Shown here: positions 53,508 to 63,299 of the stretch, piece by piece
How positions within the stretch are numbered: position 1 is the first letter of the stretch
Layout of the letters: each line of letters opens with the position of its first letter
Assembly (NCBI RefSeq): GCF_000169175.1
Contig: NZ_AAWS01000050.1
Location: forward strand, 1-64,000
Source of the DNA: Microscilla marina ATCC 23134
GTDB taxonomy: Bacteria; Bacteroidota; Bacteroidia; Cytophagales; Microscillaceae
Reading direction: 5' to 3'
Length of the DNA: 64,000 bases
Notes under the pieces: generated by a model
Told to the model about the DNA's origin: nothing
Database searches by the model: none
The model's input: the letters and a program-made list of their open reading frames with translations, nothing else
Program-made: the position numbers and the translations under genes

Positions 53508-56132
53508 TTAAAATCTTAAGCCAACAACAATTACATCATCTCGTTGACTTGCTTCTCCCATATGGTCACTCAATGCCTGATCTATTACTTCTTTTTGCTT
53601 TTCCATCTTTTGGTCTTGGCATTCACTCAGTAACTTTTCGAATCTTTTACTGCCAAATTTTTTCCTGTTAACGTTATTTTGATCACAATAACCATCACTG
53701 CATAAATAAATAGTATCCCCTTTATTAAGAGTTAAATGATTTTGGGTAAATACAGGGCTAATTGAACCAATAGAGTGTCTTGAACCCTTTATGTGTTGCA
53801 GCTCATTACTATTATGAGCAAAAAGATACAAAGGGCGCTTGGCTCCAGCAAATACCATTTCTATTTGATTTTGTTTTTCTTCCCAGGTTATAATCGCCAT
53901 ATCCATCCCATTTTTATAACCTTTTTCTTTTTGAGACAACAGCATTTCAATCTCTTCATTCAATAAAGTCAAAATAGTGGCAGGTTCTTTCACTTTATTG
54001 TCACGTACAATGCTGTTCAGAGAACTATTACCCATTACAGCCATAAAAGCGCCTGGTACCCCATGACCAGTACAATCCACCACAGCCAAAGTAGTACGAT
54101 TCTCTACTTTTACAAGCCAGTAAAAATCTCCACTAACAACGTCTTTAGGTCGGTATAAAATAAAGTGCTCTGGTAATAAATCATTTACTTTTTTTATTGT
54201 TGGTAAAACAGCTCGTTGTATAGTAAGTGCAGCTTTGATACTTTGTTGAATATGGTGATGTTGTGCATTGAGTTGTGTGTTTTTTTTCTCAATATTATCA
54301 CGTTGCGCCATTATTTCTTCCTGTTGCTGATGAAGTTCTTCATTTTGGGAAGTAATTTCAAAGTTTTGCTCTTCAATTTGAGCCTTTTGTTTTTTTAGTT
54401 TGCGTCGATTCCTGTTGGTAATAAACAACATAAACACTACAAGCCCTAAAATACAAACCACTGAGATGATAATTCCGACGGCAAACTTAGCTCTTTCTTT
54501 TTGCCGGGTAATTTCTTGCTGCTGAAGTTTCTTTTGGCTTGTTAGTAAAGCCATTTGTTTTTGGTTTTCTTTAGCTTGAAGTTTCTTTTCAGCTTCTTTT
54601 CTTTCTAGTTCAAGAGCTGCCTGTGTTTTGGCCTTGGCCAGATTAGCTTCTCTCAACTTACCTTGGCTAATAAGTAAAGCTTGCTTTTGGCGTACTTTCT
54701 CTAGTTGAGTACGTTGAGCATTTGCCAGACTCAATTCTTGTGCTTTTTTTAATAAAGCCAGTTCTTTTGTTTGAAGTTTTACAAGATTATTTTTCAACTC
54801 TAAATCTTTTTTTTGTTTTTCCTGAGAATCTTTTAACTCTTTGAGTTGGCGTTGTTCAGCTAACACTCTTTTGATACGGGCCTCTTGTTGTTCCATTAAT
54901 TTAAGGTTTTGAGAAGCTGCACGTTTTAATTGTTGCTTTTCCTGCTCTAGTTTTTTTTCAACCTCCAGGTATTTATTCTGGTAATCTCGGGCTCTTTTTT
55001 TGTTTTCTTCTGCTTTGTAAATTCTCGAAAGCAAATCATAACTAATTAATAGTATAGACCAGGCTTTTTTTGAGGAAGCAATTTCTATCGCTTTTTCTAC
55101 CACATTAAGGGCTTGGGGGTTATTACCTGACAGATAATAATTTGCTCCCAGGTAATTATAAATTTCTGCTTGCTTAATTTCCTGAGGTTCAGTCATCCTT
55201 AATGCTTGCCTGAAGTATTTCTTTGCTTTGCTAAAAGATTCGATATTTGTGTAAGCAACACCTGTATTGACTAACAAAGTGATTTTGTTGCTCTGAGGTA
55301 ATTTGGTTATTTTTTGTTGGGTAAACTCAGTTGAAAGGTTAAAGTAAGAAAGTGCTCCTGGAGCATCTTTTTTTCTTTGGTACAAAAAGCCTAAATCATT
55401 GTATATTTCAGATACCCTTACAGAGTTTTTCTGTTTTTGAAAATGCTTAAGCAGCAATGATTGATACCCAATAGCTTTGGTATAATTTTCTGTAATAGTG
55501 GCTATCACTGCTAATTGTTCAATTACCTCTATTTCCTGCTTTTTTTGCCTTTTTTTTCTATAGTTCGCTATCAGTATTTCATAGAAAACCTGCGCTTGTA
55601 CATAGTCCTCTAGAACAGTGTAACCATTGGCTAGTTCTGCAATTATTTTATAACGATTATCCTGGTAGTTGTTTTTTTTCTGTATCTTATATGCTTGACG
55701 AAAATATTGAACAGATTTTTGAGTCAAATTCTGTTTTTTATAAAAATACCCTAGCAGGCTATACACAGTAACTAGATGCTTCTCAGCGTTAAAGCTTTGG
55801 CATAGGTTTTCGGCTTGTAAATAATAAGTAAGCGCTTTTGATATTTTATTGGTTTGGGTATAAAGTTTACCAAATAGCATCAATGTTTTGATGCGTTCTT
55901 CTACAGACAAACTAGTCTCTTCAAATTTAAGGGCTTTTGTTCCATACTCTTCTGCTCGAACGTATTGCCCTTGCTCAATAGCCTTGGCAAATTGTTGATT
56001 CAATTTTGCTATTTTCAACGAATCAGATAATTTTTGTTGAGTGCTAGGTTGGCCAATAAGACTATGAGTATTCAATAAAAATATAAACCCTAATACACTA
56101 TATAACCTAATATGTTTATAATGAGATTTCAT
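53508..56132 (-). CDS. TPR / coiled-coil / membrane / SpoIIE phosphatase protein
   Basis: 874 residues with a signal-like start (VLGFIFLLNTHSLIGQ). Eight or so TPRs (about 35-400) should face the periplasm, followed by a long Gln/Lys/Glu coiled coil (about 390-550), a membrane helix (VGIIISVVCILGLVVFMLF, about 555-577), a second coiled coil, and a SpoIIE/PP2C domain (about 640-874) with intact SGDFYW, DCTGHGVPGAFMA, NGMDMAII and SDGYCDQ motifs. It should dephosphorylate a cytoplasmic partner in response to an envelope signal. It begins 14 bp after the stop of a TonB-dependent receptor gene on the same strand, which suggests that the receptor provides the signal. Transcription probably ends in the hairpin array. 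Confidence 0.88.
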   Translation of the reverse strand: MKSHYKHIRLYSVLGFIFLLNTHSLIGQPSTQQKLSDSLKIAKLNQQFAKAIEQGQYVRAEEYGTKALKFEETSLSVEERIKTLMLFGKLYTQTNKISKALTYYLQAENLCQSFNAEKHLVTVYSLLGYFYKKQNLTQKSVQYFRQAYKIQKKNNYQDNRYKIIAELANGYTVLEDYVQAQVFYEILIANYRKKRQKKQEIEVIEQLAVIATITENYTKAIGYQSLLLKHFQKQKNSVRVSEIYNDLGFLYQRKKDAPGALSYFNLSTEFTQQKITKLPQSNKITLLVNTGVAYTNIESFSKAKKYFRQALRMTEPQEIKQAEIYNYLGANYYLSGNNPQALNVVEKAIEIASSKKAWSILLISYDLLSRIYKAEENKKRARDYQNKYLEVEKKLEQEKQQLKRAASQNLKLMEQQEARIKRVLAEQRQLKELKDSQEKQKKDLELKNNLVKLQTKELALLKKAQELSLANAQRTQLEKVRQKQALLISQGKLREANLAKAKTQAALELERKEAEKKLQAKENQKQMALLTSQKKLQQQEITRQKERAKFAVGIIISVVCILGLVVFMLFITNRNRRKLKKQKAQIEEQNFEITSQNEELHQQQEEIMAQRDNIEKKNTQLNAQHHHIQQSIKAALTIQRAVLPTIKKVNDLLPEHFILYRPKDVVSGDFYWLVKVENRTTLAVVDCTGHGVPGAFMAVMGNSSLNSIVRDNKVKEPATILTLLNEEIEMLLSQKEKGYKNGMDMAIITWEEKQNQIEMVFAGAKRPLYLFAHNSNELQHIKGSRHSIGSISPVFTQNHLTLNKGDTIYLCSDGYCDQNNVNRKKFGSKRFEKLLSECQDQKMEKQKEVIDQALSDHMGEASQRDDVIVVGLRF

Positions 56133-56146
56133 GGATTGTTATATTG

Positions 56147-58195
56147 TTATAGATTAATATTAACTCCAAGGAGGTATAAACCTGATATAGTGTCAGCAAA
56201 AGCATATTCTTGTTGGGCTGAGTTAAGTAGGTTCCGAACATTGATAAACACACTGTGTTTTTGCCATACCTTGTAAGATATTTTGCTGTTTAGTAACATA
56301 CGGGTAGGAATATACACCTGACCATATGTGGTATTAAACTGGTATCCTTCATAAAAGTGACCTTGGATATTGACGTTGAGTTTGCTTAAGAATCCAGCGT
56401 AATTAAGTTGAAACCCTCCGTAAAATTGAGGGGTACTTTGTAGGTAACCACTTTGCAGTTCACCCAGAGTTTTAGCACTACGTTGTAATGTGATAAATCC
56501 TTCTAGTTGAAACTTGTTAAACCAAGCTTGTAGTTGTGCTGTTGTGCCAGCTTGAACCAAGGTAGATCGATAATTTTGAGTATCACCTTGGTTGACCATA
56601 GGTTGATAAACTGTATTAAAATCTAAATTACTGTAAAAAGTTGTAATAGATGTGTTGATATTCGAGACTATTTTCGCAGTCCAGCCTAATTCAAAAGATT
56701 GACTTTTGTTAGGATTAATACCTGGTAATACAGAGCGAGTTGTCTGTTGGTGAAGTTGTCTTATCAATGCTGCACCTTCATTATAAGTATAAGCTCCTCT
56801 TATCAAGTGTTGATTTAACTTTAAAGATGTACTCAATTGATAAGACAAATAAATGGGTGTTATCTGCTCATATTTGTCTCCTCTAACTGACGCCATAATA
56901 CGCCACTTAGGCAAAATATTAAAGTTTGCTTTTAAAAAAGTGTAGTAGTTTACAAACTGGTGTTGAGTAGGTCTTATGGAGTCAACGGGTGTTGTAGAAG
57001 TAGCGGCTGAACTTAGAAACCCTCCTCCTGAATGTAAGTCAACAGCTTTGTAATGGAAACGATGATTGAGTGATGCCTGAGTTTGCGAAAAGTTAAAATT
57101 ATTTCCTGAATAACCTAAAGCATAATCTTTTTCGCCTTCATGGTGAGACATGTTCAAGTGAAATTTATGGAAATGCGTATTTAAGTTGATACCATATGAT
57201 TTAGATTCTCTATGTGCCAAGGCAAGTGTATCATCTGTATAGATAGTTTGTGCTTGAGATTGTTGAAAAAATAACTGAGCAGATGTTGATACTTTTTTAG
57301 ATGGTTTATAAAAAGTGAATACATTTACCCCCAAATTTTCTCTAGCCAAAGTGGTATTTAAATTAGTTTGGGGAACATTTTGTTTGAAAAACCATAGAGA
57401 GTCACTGACAATGTACCTATTTTCACTAAGTAAAAAGAACTCATCTTGTGAACGATTCATAAAATGATAATTACCTGATAAGCGAAAACGAAGCTTATCT
57501 GACAAACCAAAACTCAAATCTCCACGGTGAGAGCCAGACAAATTACTATTAGCCAGAGATGGACTATCTGCTGTAGACATCACTCCAGCCTGAGAGTTTA
57601 GGTTAATTTTTAATTCATTGTCTTGTTGTTCACGAGTAAAAATATGAATGACCCCATTGATGGCCATTCCTCCAAAAAAAACTACCGATGGAGTTCTGAT
57701 AACTTCTATTCGCTCCACATCTTGAATATCTATAGGCAGGGTTTCCCAAGTAATGCCACCAAATAAATAGTCATACTGAGGCATATGATCAATGAGGAGT
57801 AATATTTGTTGATTGTGAACATCCTGCATTAAACCGCCAAGTGAGTTGCTTTGGCGAATGTGTACCTCATAGTTTCCATTAGTTTTTTGTTGAACCAACA
57901 AACCAGGCGCAAGTCTTAGTGCCTCTGTAATATTTGTAACACCAGTCTTTTCGATGGTTTGACTGCTTATTACTGTAGCAGATACTGGGGCATCTGTAAA
58001 CGATTCCAGCATTCTTGAGGCAGAATAAATCTTTTCCTTTTGAAGACCTTTAGCTTTCTTATAAAGCATGTCCTCACGTACTTGTAGTTGCCAGTTTTTC
58101 TTTGTGGTAATTATGTTTTGTGCAAATAAGGGTATGTTTGATACACAACACAAAATGAATAGTAATTTAAACCTCATGTCCTTACTATAATTCAT
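56147..58195 (-). CDS. TonB-dependent receptor (plug plus barrel)
   Basis: 682 residues with signal peptide ending at LFAQ (about 26); ATG at 58177, six codons in, is an alternative start. The plug domain is clear (APVSATVISSQTIEKTGVTN, ITEALRLAPGLLV, HIRQSNSLGG, ERIEVIRTPSVVFFGGMAINGVIHIFT) and the rest is a barrel of about 22 strands ending in LYLLGVNINL. There is no CarboxypepD_reg or STN domain, so it is not a SusC and not a sigma-linked transducer. Family knowledge suggests uptake of a siderophore, cobalamin or small organic molecule; the ligand is unknown. The SpoIIE phosphatase gene downstream is tightly linked. Confidence 0.9.
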   Translation of the reverse strand: MNYSKDMRFKLLFILCCVSNIPLFAQNIITTKKNWQLQVREDMLYKKAKGLQKEKIYSASRMLESFTDAPVSATVISSQTIEKTGVTNITEALRLAPGLLVQQKTNGNYEVHIRQSNSLGGLMQDVHNQQILLLIDHMPQYDYLFGGITWETLPIDIQDVERIEVIRTPSVVFFGGMAINGVIHIFTREQQDNELKINLNSQAGVMSTADSPSLANSNLSGSHRGDLSFGLSDKLRFRLSGNYHFMNRSQDEFFLLSENRYIVSDSLWFFKQNVPQTNLNTTLARENLGVNVFTFYKPSKKVSTSAQLFFQQSQAQTIYTDDTLALAHRESKSYGINLNTHFHKFHLNMSHHEGEKDYALGYSGNNFNFSQTQASLNHRFHYKAVDLHSGGGFLSSAATSTTPVDSIRPTQHQFVNYYTFLKANFNILPKWRIMASVRGDKYEQITPIYLSYQLSTSLKLNQHLIRGAYTYNEGAALIRQLHQQTTRSVLPGINPNKSQSFELGWTAKIVSNINTSITTFYSNLDFNTVYQPMVNQGDTQNYRSTLVQAGTTAQLQAWFNKFQLEGFITLQRSAKTLGELQSGYLQSTPQFYGGFQLNYAGFLSKLNVNIQGHFYEGYQFNTTYGQVYIPTRMLLNSKISYKVWQKHSVFINVRNLLNSAQQEYAFADTISGLYLLGVNINL

Positions 58196-59052
58196 AGTTC
58201 GTAAAAGTAAAGCGAGTAATTTTTTTAGTATCTATCAATTATAGACTCACATTACTGTTTGCTAATAGCACTATATTTGGCATTCAGGAATTTATCTGGA
58301 TTTTATTAGTTGGTTGTACACCAGTTAGTTATTACCAAGGTATACTTGCTGCTTTTGGGGGTTGAAATGATTTGAAAGTAGGTGGTGTTTAGTCTTACTT
58401 TGTTATGATTGTCTGACTTTACGTGTTTATTAGATATATGATAAAACTAAAATAAATATTGATATTATAAATAGCAATGTTTTAATCGAAAAATAGCATT
58501 TTACTGTTTTTGATGGTAAACGATTTATTATAAAATGCTACAATCTAAAAAACGCATAAAACACTTTTAATGTGTGTTTTTTTGCGAAAAAACACTTTTT
58601 GTTTACGTTTAAATAAAATATAATTATTGTAAGTTCAATTTTAGCTTGATCGTAATTAAGTTTTGGTGAAGTTTTTCAAGAAATCATTAATTCCTTCTTC
58701 GGTTTGCCAATGCAATTGTCCTCTACTTTAATATAGGCTAGGCTATTAGACCTAGCCATGTCTATGTACAAACCTTATTTTTCATAAAGCTCTCATTCAC
58801 TTTCTGGTGTGCTGTGCTACCCAACAGTGTAATTATATACAATAGCTACAGCCGGGAATAAATTTGTTAAAACCCTCTTTTCAGCTGATGAAGGCTTTCT
58901 TGATGTTTGTGGGGTAATCCCTGTTACTAAGCCACATCCCACATATTGTGCGAAAACCTGGCTTGAATGAGACCAGAACAAATCTCCCAGTAATTCATTT
59001 TTAGATGGTCTTATATAAAATACCATTGATCGGTAGCCAATTAAAAATAGTC
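58196..59052. other. AT-rich spacer upstream of the TonB-receptor gene
   Basis: About 860 bp. A hairpin CGCA.AAAACAC/GTGTTTT..TGCG around 58553-58584 could end the minus-strand lipoprotein transcript but lies 460 bp past its stop. A small minus-strand frame at 58817-59065 overlaps the end of the lipoprotein gene and has no coding character. Nothing else supported. Confidence 0.4.
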
Positions 59053-61266
59053 TTAGTTCCCACAATTATCTAAGTAATACTTTGTAGAATTATGACCTTC
59101 TTGATTGTGAGCTACTCCAATATTAGTGTAATAAAAGAGGTATATCTGTACTGCAGTAAGAATCGTTCCTTGTACATCACCACTATCTAAAATCTCTTCT
59201 CGTGTATTATTTCGGGTAAACAAAAACCAGTTTCTATCGTTACGAGTAGTCTTAATATAATAGGCTAAATCTGGATTGAATAATGCAAAAGGAGAAAGTT
59301 GGTCATCGTAATTATACCGCTTGATCGTTGTCCCATTTTCATTGGTTACTTCTACTACATTACCATTAGCGTCATAAATATAGTCATGGTGCCTCCAGAT
59401 TGGGCCAGTTTTGTTTACGTTTCTGTACGAAATCCATTGAGTGCGTTGCCCCAGACTATTATAAGCAAATACCCAATATGCCTTTACTGCTCCTGAATTT
59501 ACCCCGTATTGTGTGATAGTCTTTACTCTCCCATTCTCATATACATACCTAAACTCTTGGTGAGTGAAGCTTCCGGTAGATAAATAGACTACCTTATTTA
59601 TAGTGCCATTTGCATGGTAGTGAACAGTATGGCTTCGAAGGTCACCTTGCAAGTATTGAATGATTTTAGAAACCCTGCCTTGACCATCATATTCAAATGA
59701 TTGTGAGTATGTTGCTGGATTACCACCAACCGCATGTTCTAACTTCAGTACCCTACAACTATTGCTCACTGCTGGTATTACCTCTATGACATTAGAGTAA
59801 TTCGAAATCTTTGTTTGTTGTTTGGCACGTAAGCGATAATAATAAGTAGCTCTAAAATCAAGACCTGTTATTTTATGCGAGGTACCCATCACTTCCTTGG
59901 CTTGGTAACCTTCGTGAAATTGGGTGAAATTCTGATCTAATGCCACATCCAGCAAAAAAGTATTCACATTATCTTGACTTTGCCATTGTGCCATAAAGCT
60001 GTAAGCTTTAGATTCATTGGCAGCTACCGCAGTAGGGGCAGGTAAAGAACTAGTAGTTACTGTGATAGTATTTGAATAAGTAGAAGCAGCATTGAGTCCT
60101 TGCACTTTTACCCTGTAATATAGCTTAGTATTAGGCAAAAGACCATCTACTGTAGCAAAAGTATCAATGATTTGTTTGGACTGGTAACCAGTAATAGTTT
60201 GCGTAAAATTGGCATCCAATGATACATCCAATAAATACAAAGAAGCATTGTCTACCCCTTGCCAGTTGGCCTGAAAACTATTGGGCTGTATGTTGGAAGC
60301 TTCTGTGGCTACTGGTGCAGTCAAGTTGCTAGTGGTGGCTAACATAATATCAGAATGATTTGAGGTAATTTCACCATTCATAGCCCTTACTCGGTAATAA
60401 TAAGTTGTATTGGCATTTAAGTCTGCAATCACCAAAGTATTGTTCCCCACAGTACGGTCATTATAGTTTGTCAACATTGAGTTAAATAAAGGATCAGCTG
60501 ACACATCTATACGATAAGAAGTAGCCTCTGGCATACTTTTCCAATTGGCCGAAAAACTAGTCAACTGAATATTGGTTGGCTCAAGTATCTTTGGAGTGGC
60601 CAAAGTACTCGTGAAAACTGTTTGAACATTAGAAGCCGCTGAAATAGAGTTGAACTGTTTTACTCTTATTCTATAAAAGTATTTTTTATTTACTTCGAGG
60701 TCTTTCACCAACAAAGTAGTATCTTCTTCTACCTCCCAGTCTTTATATTGACCATATGTATTATTAAAGTTTTCGTCTGAAGCTACATCTAACAAGTAAG
60801 AAGTAGCCTCAGGAATTTTTTTCCAATGTGCCCTAAAGCTAGTAGATGCAGCTTCAGTAGCTCCATAGGTGATAGGTGTATCTATAGAAGCAGTAGTTAC
60901 TTGTATAATATTTGAGTTTTGTGATCCTTGGTTGGAAATAAGTGCTCGGGTTCTGTAATAATAAGTAGAGCTAGCCTCTAAGCCTGTAACCTTTAATGAG
61001 ACCCCTTCCGTAATCTTTTTGCCTGTGTAGTTGGGCAGAGGATCATTAAAATTCTCATCAGTTGCGACATCTATCTCATAACCCACTGCTCCTGTTACTT
61101 TGTTCCATTTAGCTGTGAAACTATCAGATCCTACCTCTGCCGCTTCTAAGGCGGTTGGACTTGGTAAAATAAATTCTTTTTCGAAAAAACGACACTCGGA
61201 TAAAAGGAAAACTAAACTGATTAATAGTCCTCTTATAACAACATTATTAACTGTATTGACATTCAT
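59053..61266 (-). CDS. Lipoprotein with five fibronectin type III domains and a YD-repeat-like tail
   Basis: 737 residues. Hydrophobic N-terminus ending in LLSEC (lipobox Cys about 25). Five FnIII domains follow (about 35-125, 130-215, 220-310, 315-405, 410-500), each with a (S/T)FxAxW start, a LDVA/IDVS strand and an YYYRxR core. The last ~235 residues contain YD-repeat-like and DUF4595-type motifs (SFEYDGQGRVSKIIQY, FRYVYENGRVKTITQY, YDANGNVVEVTN) ending in RYNYDDQLSPFALFN. A surface-anchored adhesive or binding role is likely. The repeated FnIII domains seem to come from internal duplication. Confidence 0.85.
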   Translation of the reverse strand: MNVNTVNNVVIRGLLISLVFLLSECRFFEKEFILPSPTALEAAEVGSDSFTAKWNKVTGAVGYEIDVATDENFNDPLPNYTGKKITEGVSLKVTGLEASSTYYYRTRALISNQGSQNSNIIQVTTASIDTPITYGATEAASTSFRAHWKKIPEATSYLLDVASDENFNNTYGQYKDWEVEEDTTLLVKDLEVNKKYFYRIRVKQFNSISAASNVQTVFTSTLATPKILEPTNIQLTSFSANWKSMPEATSYRIDVSADPLFNSMLTNYNDRTVGNNTLVIADLNANTTYYYRVRAMNGEITSNHSDIMLATTSNLTAPVATEASNIQPNSFQANWQGVDNASLYLLDVSLDANFTQTITGYQSKQIIDTFATVDGLLPNTKLYYRVKVQGLNAASTYSNTITVTTSSLPAPTAVAANESKAYSFMAQWQSQDNVNTFLLDVALDQNFTQFHEGYQAKEVMGTSHKITGLDFRATYYYRLRAKQQTKISNYSNVIEVIPAVSNSCRVLKLEHAVGGNPATYSQSFEYDGQGRVSKIIQYLQGDLRSHTVHYHANGTINKVVYLSTGSFTHQEFRYVYENGRVKTITQYGVNSGAVKAYWVFAYNSLGQRTQWISYRNVNKTGPIWRHHDYIYDANGNVVEVTNENGTTIKRYNYDDQLSPFALFNPDLAYYIKTTRNDRNWFLFTRNNTREEILDSGDVQGTILTAVQIYLFYYTNIGVAHNQEGHNSTKYYLDNCGN

Positions 61267-62266
61267 AACCTATACCTGCTTGATGTTTTATTGAATATTG
61301 ACGATTTAAGATAATAAAGTATGGATTTATAGCCGGTATATAGATGAAAATATTTGTGGTTAATGAATATGTAGAATTAAATTTTTTATATATACGTTAG
61401 GTGCTTGCTTTAGTAACTTGATGTGGTTGTAAGGTATGGGGTATAATGCAAACAATGGAAACAAAAGAATGTCTAAATGATGAATAAACAACATCGATAA
61501 AAAAAGAAAATATTGAAGGATATAAAACTATTGCAAAACAGTGTGTCCTTATGGGACATTAAAAAGGTAAGTCAGTCATTGCTCACATTTGTTGTAAACC
61601 TTGAAGGAAAAGGTACCTGGGCTGGATGAGGGTTAGATTGTTTGTTAACAAGGTATTTACATCATCACTTGGTAAAGCATATATAAAGATGCCGCCTCGA
61701 AAATAAAACGAAGAATTCTGGCAATAAGTATGAAATATTAGTGTAAGTATTTGTGTTTAAAACACAATAATGATTGCGGTAAAAAACGATGATTGCAGCT
61801 TTGTTGTACAAGTTTTATTAAACTGCTTATAGCTTATTGATTTTCAGGTTTATAACAAGTATTTGCATTCAGGTAGTCCTACTCTTAATCGTGTACATCA
61901 AAATATGTCACTTTTTTAGAGGGTATATTAAAGCTTAGGAGGCATTTTATTTCTACTTTTTTATTAGTTACCCCAGCTTTCATTCCTGGAGTTTTCTTTA
62001 TCTTGCCAACACTTAAACTTCTATGATCAGTAGCGTAATTACATACTGCTAGAAAAATAGTAGTTTTACTACTAAGGAATGGTGAGAAATTAAATTACCA
62101 TTCTTGAGGTAGAGGTTTTGTTTTGAGACGAGGCTATTTTTTGCGCCCATAGCAGCGCTACGGGCAATAAAAATAACGAAGTATCAAGGCGAAAAATCAC
62201 CTCTCAGAGTGTAAATTTATTTTTGAACAATTCCTAAGGTATGTTTTACGCGCATTTTATAAGCAA
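61267..62266. other. One-kilobase spacer holding a dispersed element
   Basis: AT-rich, without genes that I can support. Its right-hand part contains copy B of the ~160-bp element (62075-62235). Confidence 0.5.
62075..62235. repeat. Copy B of the ~160-bp dispersed element
   Basis: Core 62137-62185 matches copy A (15799-15845): TTTTTGCG.CC.TAGCAGCGCTACGG.CAATAAAA.TAACGAA. Short inverted ends AGGAAT (62075-62080) and ATTCCT (62230-62235). An inner inverted pair AGAGGT/ACCTCT (62111-62116 and about 62209-62214) frames the core. Non-coding. It lies just before the start of the PhyH-type gene. Confidence 0.55.
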
Positions 62267-63219
62267 ATGACTTCTCCTATGATTGATGCCCCTACACCCA
62301 ACTACAAACGACCAGATACGTCCAAAGTAATAGCTGACCAAGCTTTACTTACCCCCGCAGAAATTGAACGTTATGAAGCCGATGGCTTTTTAGTGCTCGA
62401 AAATTTTACTAACTCTGAACGTATTGCTGCCCTCAAAGCAGCAGCCCAGAAAATTATTGATGATTTTGATATGGATATGGTGTCAGTGTTTAGCACCGAA
62501 GACCAACGTAAACTATCATCAGACCTTTACTTTTTAGAAAGTGGCGACAAAATCCGTTGTTTTTTCGAGACCCACGCTTTTGACAATAACGGAAAGCTCA
62601 TCAAAGACAAGCAACTTGCCATCAATAAGCTAGGGCACGCCATGCACGACATTGACCCGGTTTTTGAGGCTTTTTCGTACGTTCCTGAGCTTTGTCAAGC
62701 CGCCATTGACTTAGGTTTTGTTGACCCTATAGCTGCCCAAAGTATGTACATCTTTAAGCAACCAAGCATTGGCGATAAAGTAAACGCCCACCAAGACAGT
62801 ACTTTTCTGAATACCGACCTTGCGTCTTGTACTGGGTTTTGGTTTGCGCTGGAAGATGCGACCCAAGAAAACGGCTGTTTGTGGGCAATACCTGGCTCGC
62901 ACAAAACCTATCCGATTACCCGTCATTTTCGTCGAAATGCTGCTGGTAAGGTACCGAGTTTGTGGGCAAAGAAACTCCCTGGGACTTATCACAAGCAGTG
63001 CCTTTGGAGGTAAAAGCAGGTACATTGGTGATCTTGCATGGTGCTTGTGTACACTTGAGCTACGAAAACCTTTCGCCCAAATCGCGCCACGCCTATGCTA
63101 TACATGTGGTAGAAGGCAAAGATACTGTCTGGCGTGCCGATAACTGGCTTCAGCGTTCAGAAGCCTTGCCTTTCAGAAAAATGAAGGAGGTAGCAGATTC
63201 ATTGCCTTTGTTTATATAA
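62267..63219 (+). pseudogene. Phytanoyl-CoA dioxygenase (PhyH) family gene with a one-base frameshift
   Basis: The first frame (62267 to 63013) encodes residues 1-228 of a PhyH-type Fe(II)/2-oxoglutarate dioxygenase: YEADGFLVLENF, FKQPSIGDKVNAHQDSTFL with iron ligands His175 and Asp177, and ENGCLWAIPGSHK. Downstream of about 62950 the coding sense moves to another frame, which gives VPLEVKAGTLVILHGACVH and SRHAYAIHVVEGKD with the distal His and the 2-oxoglutarate Arg, ending at 63219. Adding one G in the GG at 62950-62951 restores a single protein of ~317 residues, the normal length of the PHYHD1-like group. The break may be a real mutation or a sequencing error. Substrate is unknown. Confidence 0.85.
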
Positions 63220-63232
63220 ACCTGAGTAACTA

Positions 63233-63270
63233 TAAAAAAACCTCTACATTCTTCGTGTAGAGGTTTTTTG
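63233..63270. terminator. Bidirectional terminator
   Basis: Stem AACCTCTACA/TGTAGAGGTT (63239-63265) with a 7-nt loop, A-run before and T-run after; lies between the convergent PhyH-type and DUF3298-like genes. Confidence 0.85.
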
Positions 63271-63299
63271 TTCAAGGAATCCTACTTTGTTTAAGCAAC

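Noticed and set aside
58817-59065. 82-residue minus-strand frame
   Set aside because: Overlaps the end of the FnIII lipoprotein gene, no start signal, no recognisable motif.
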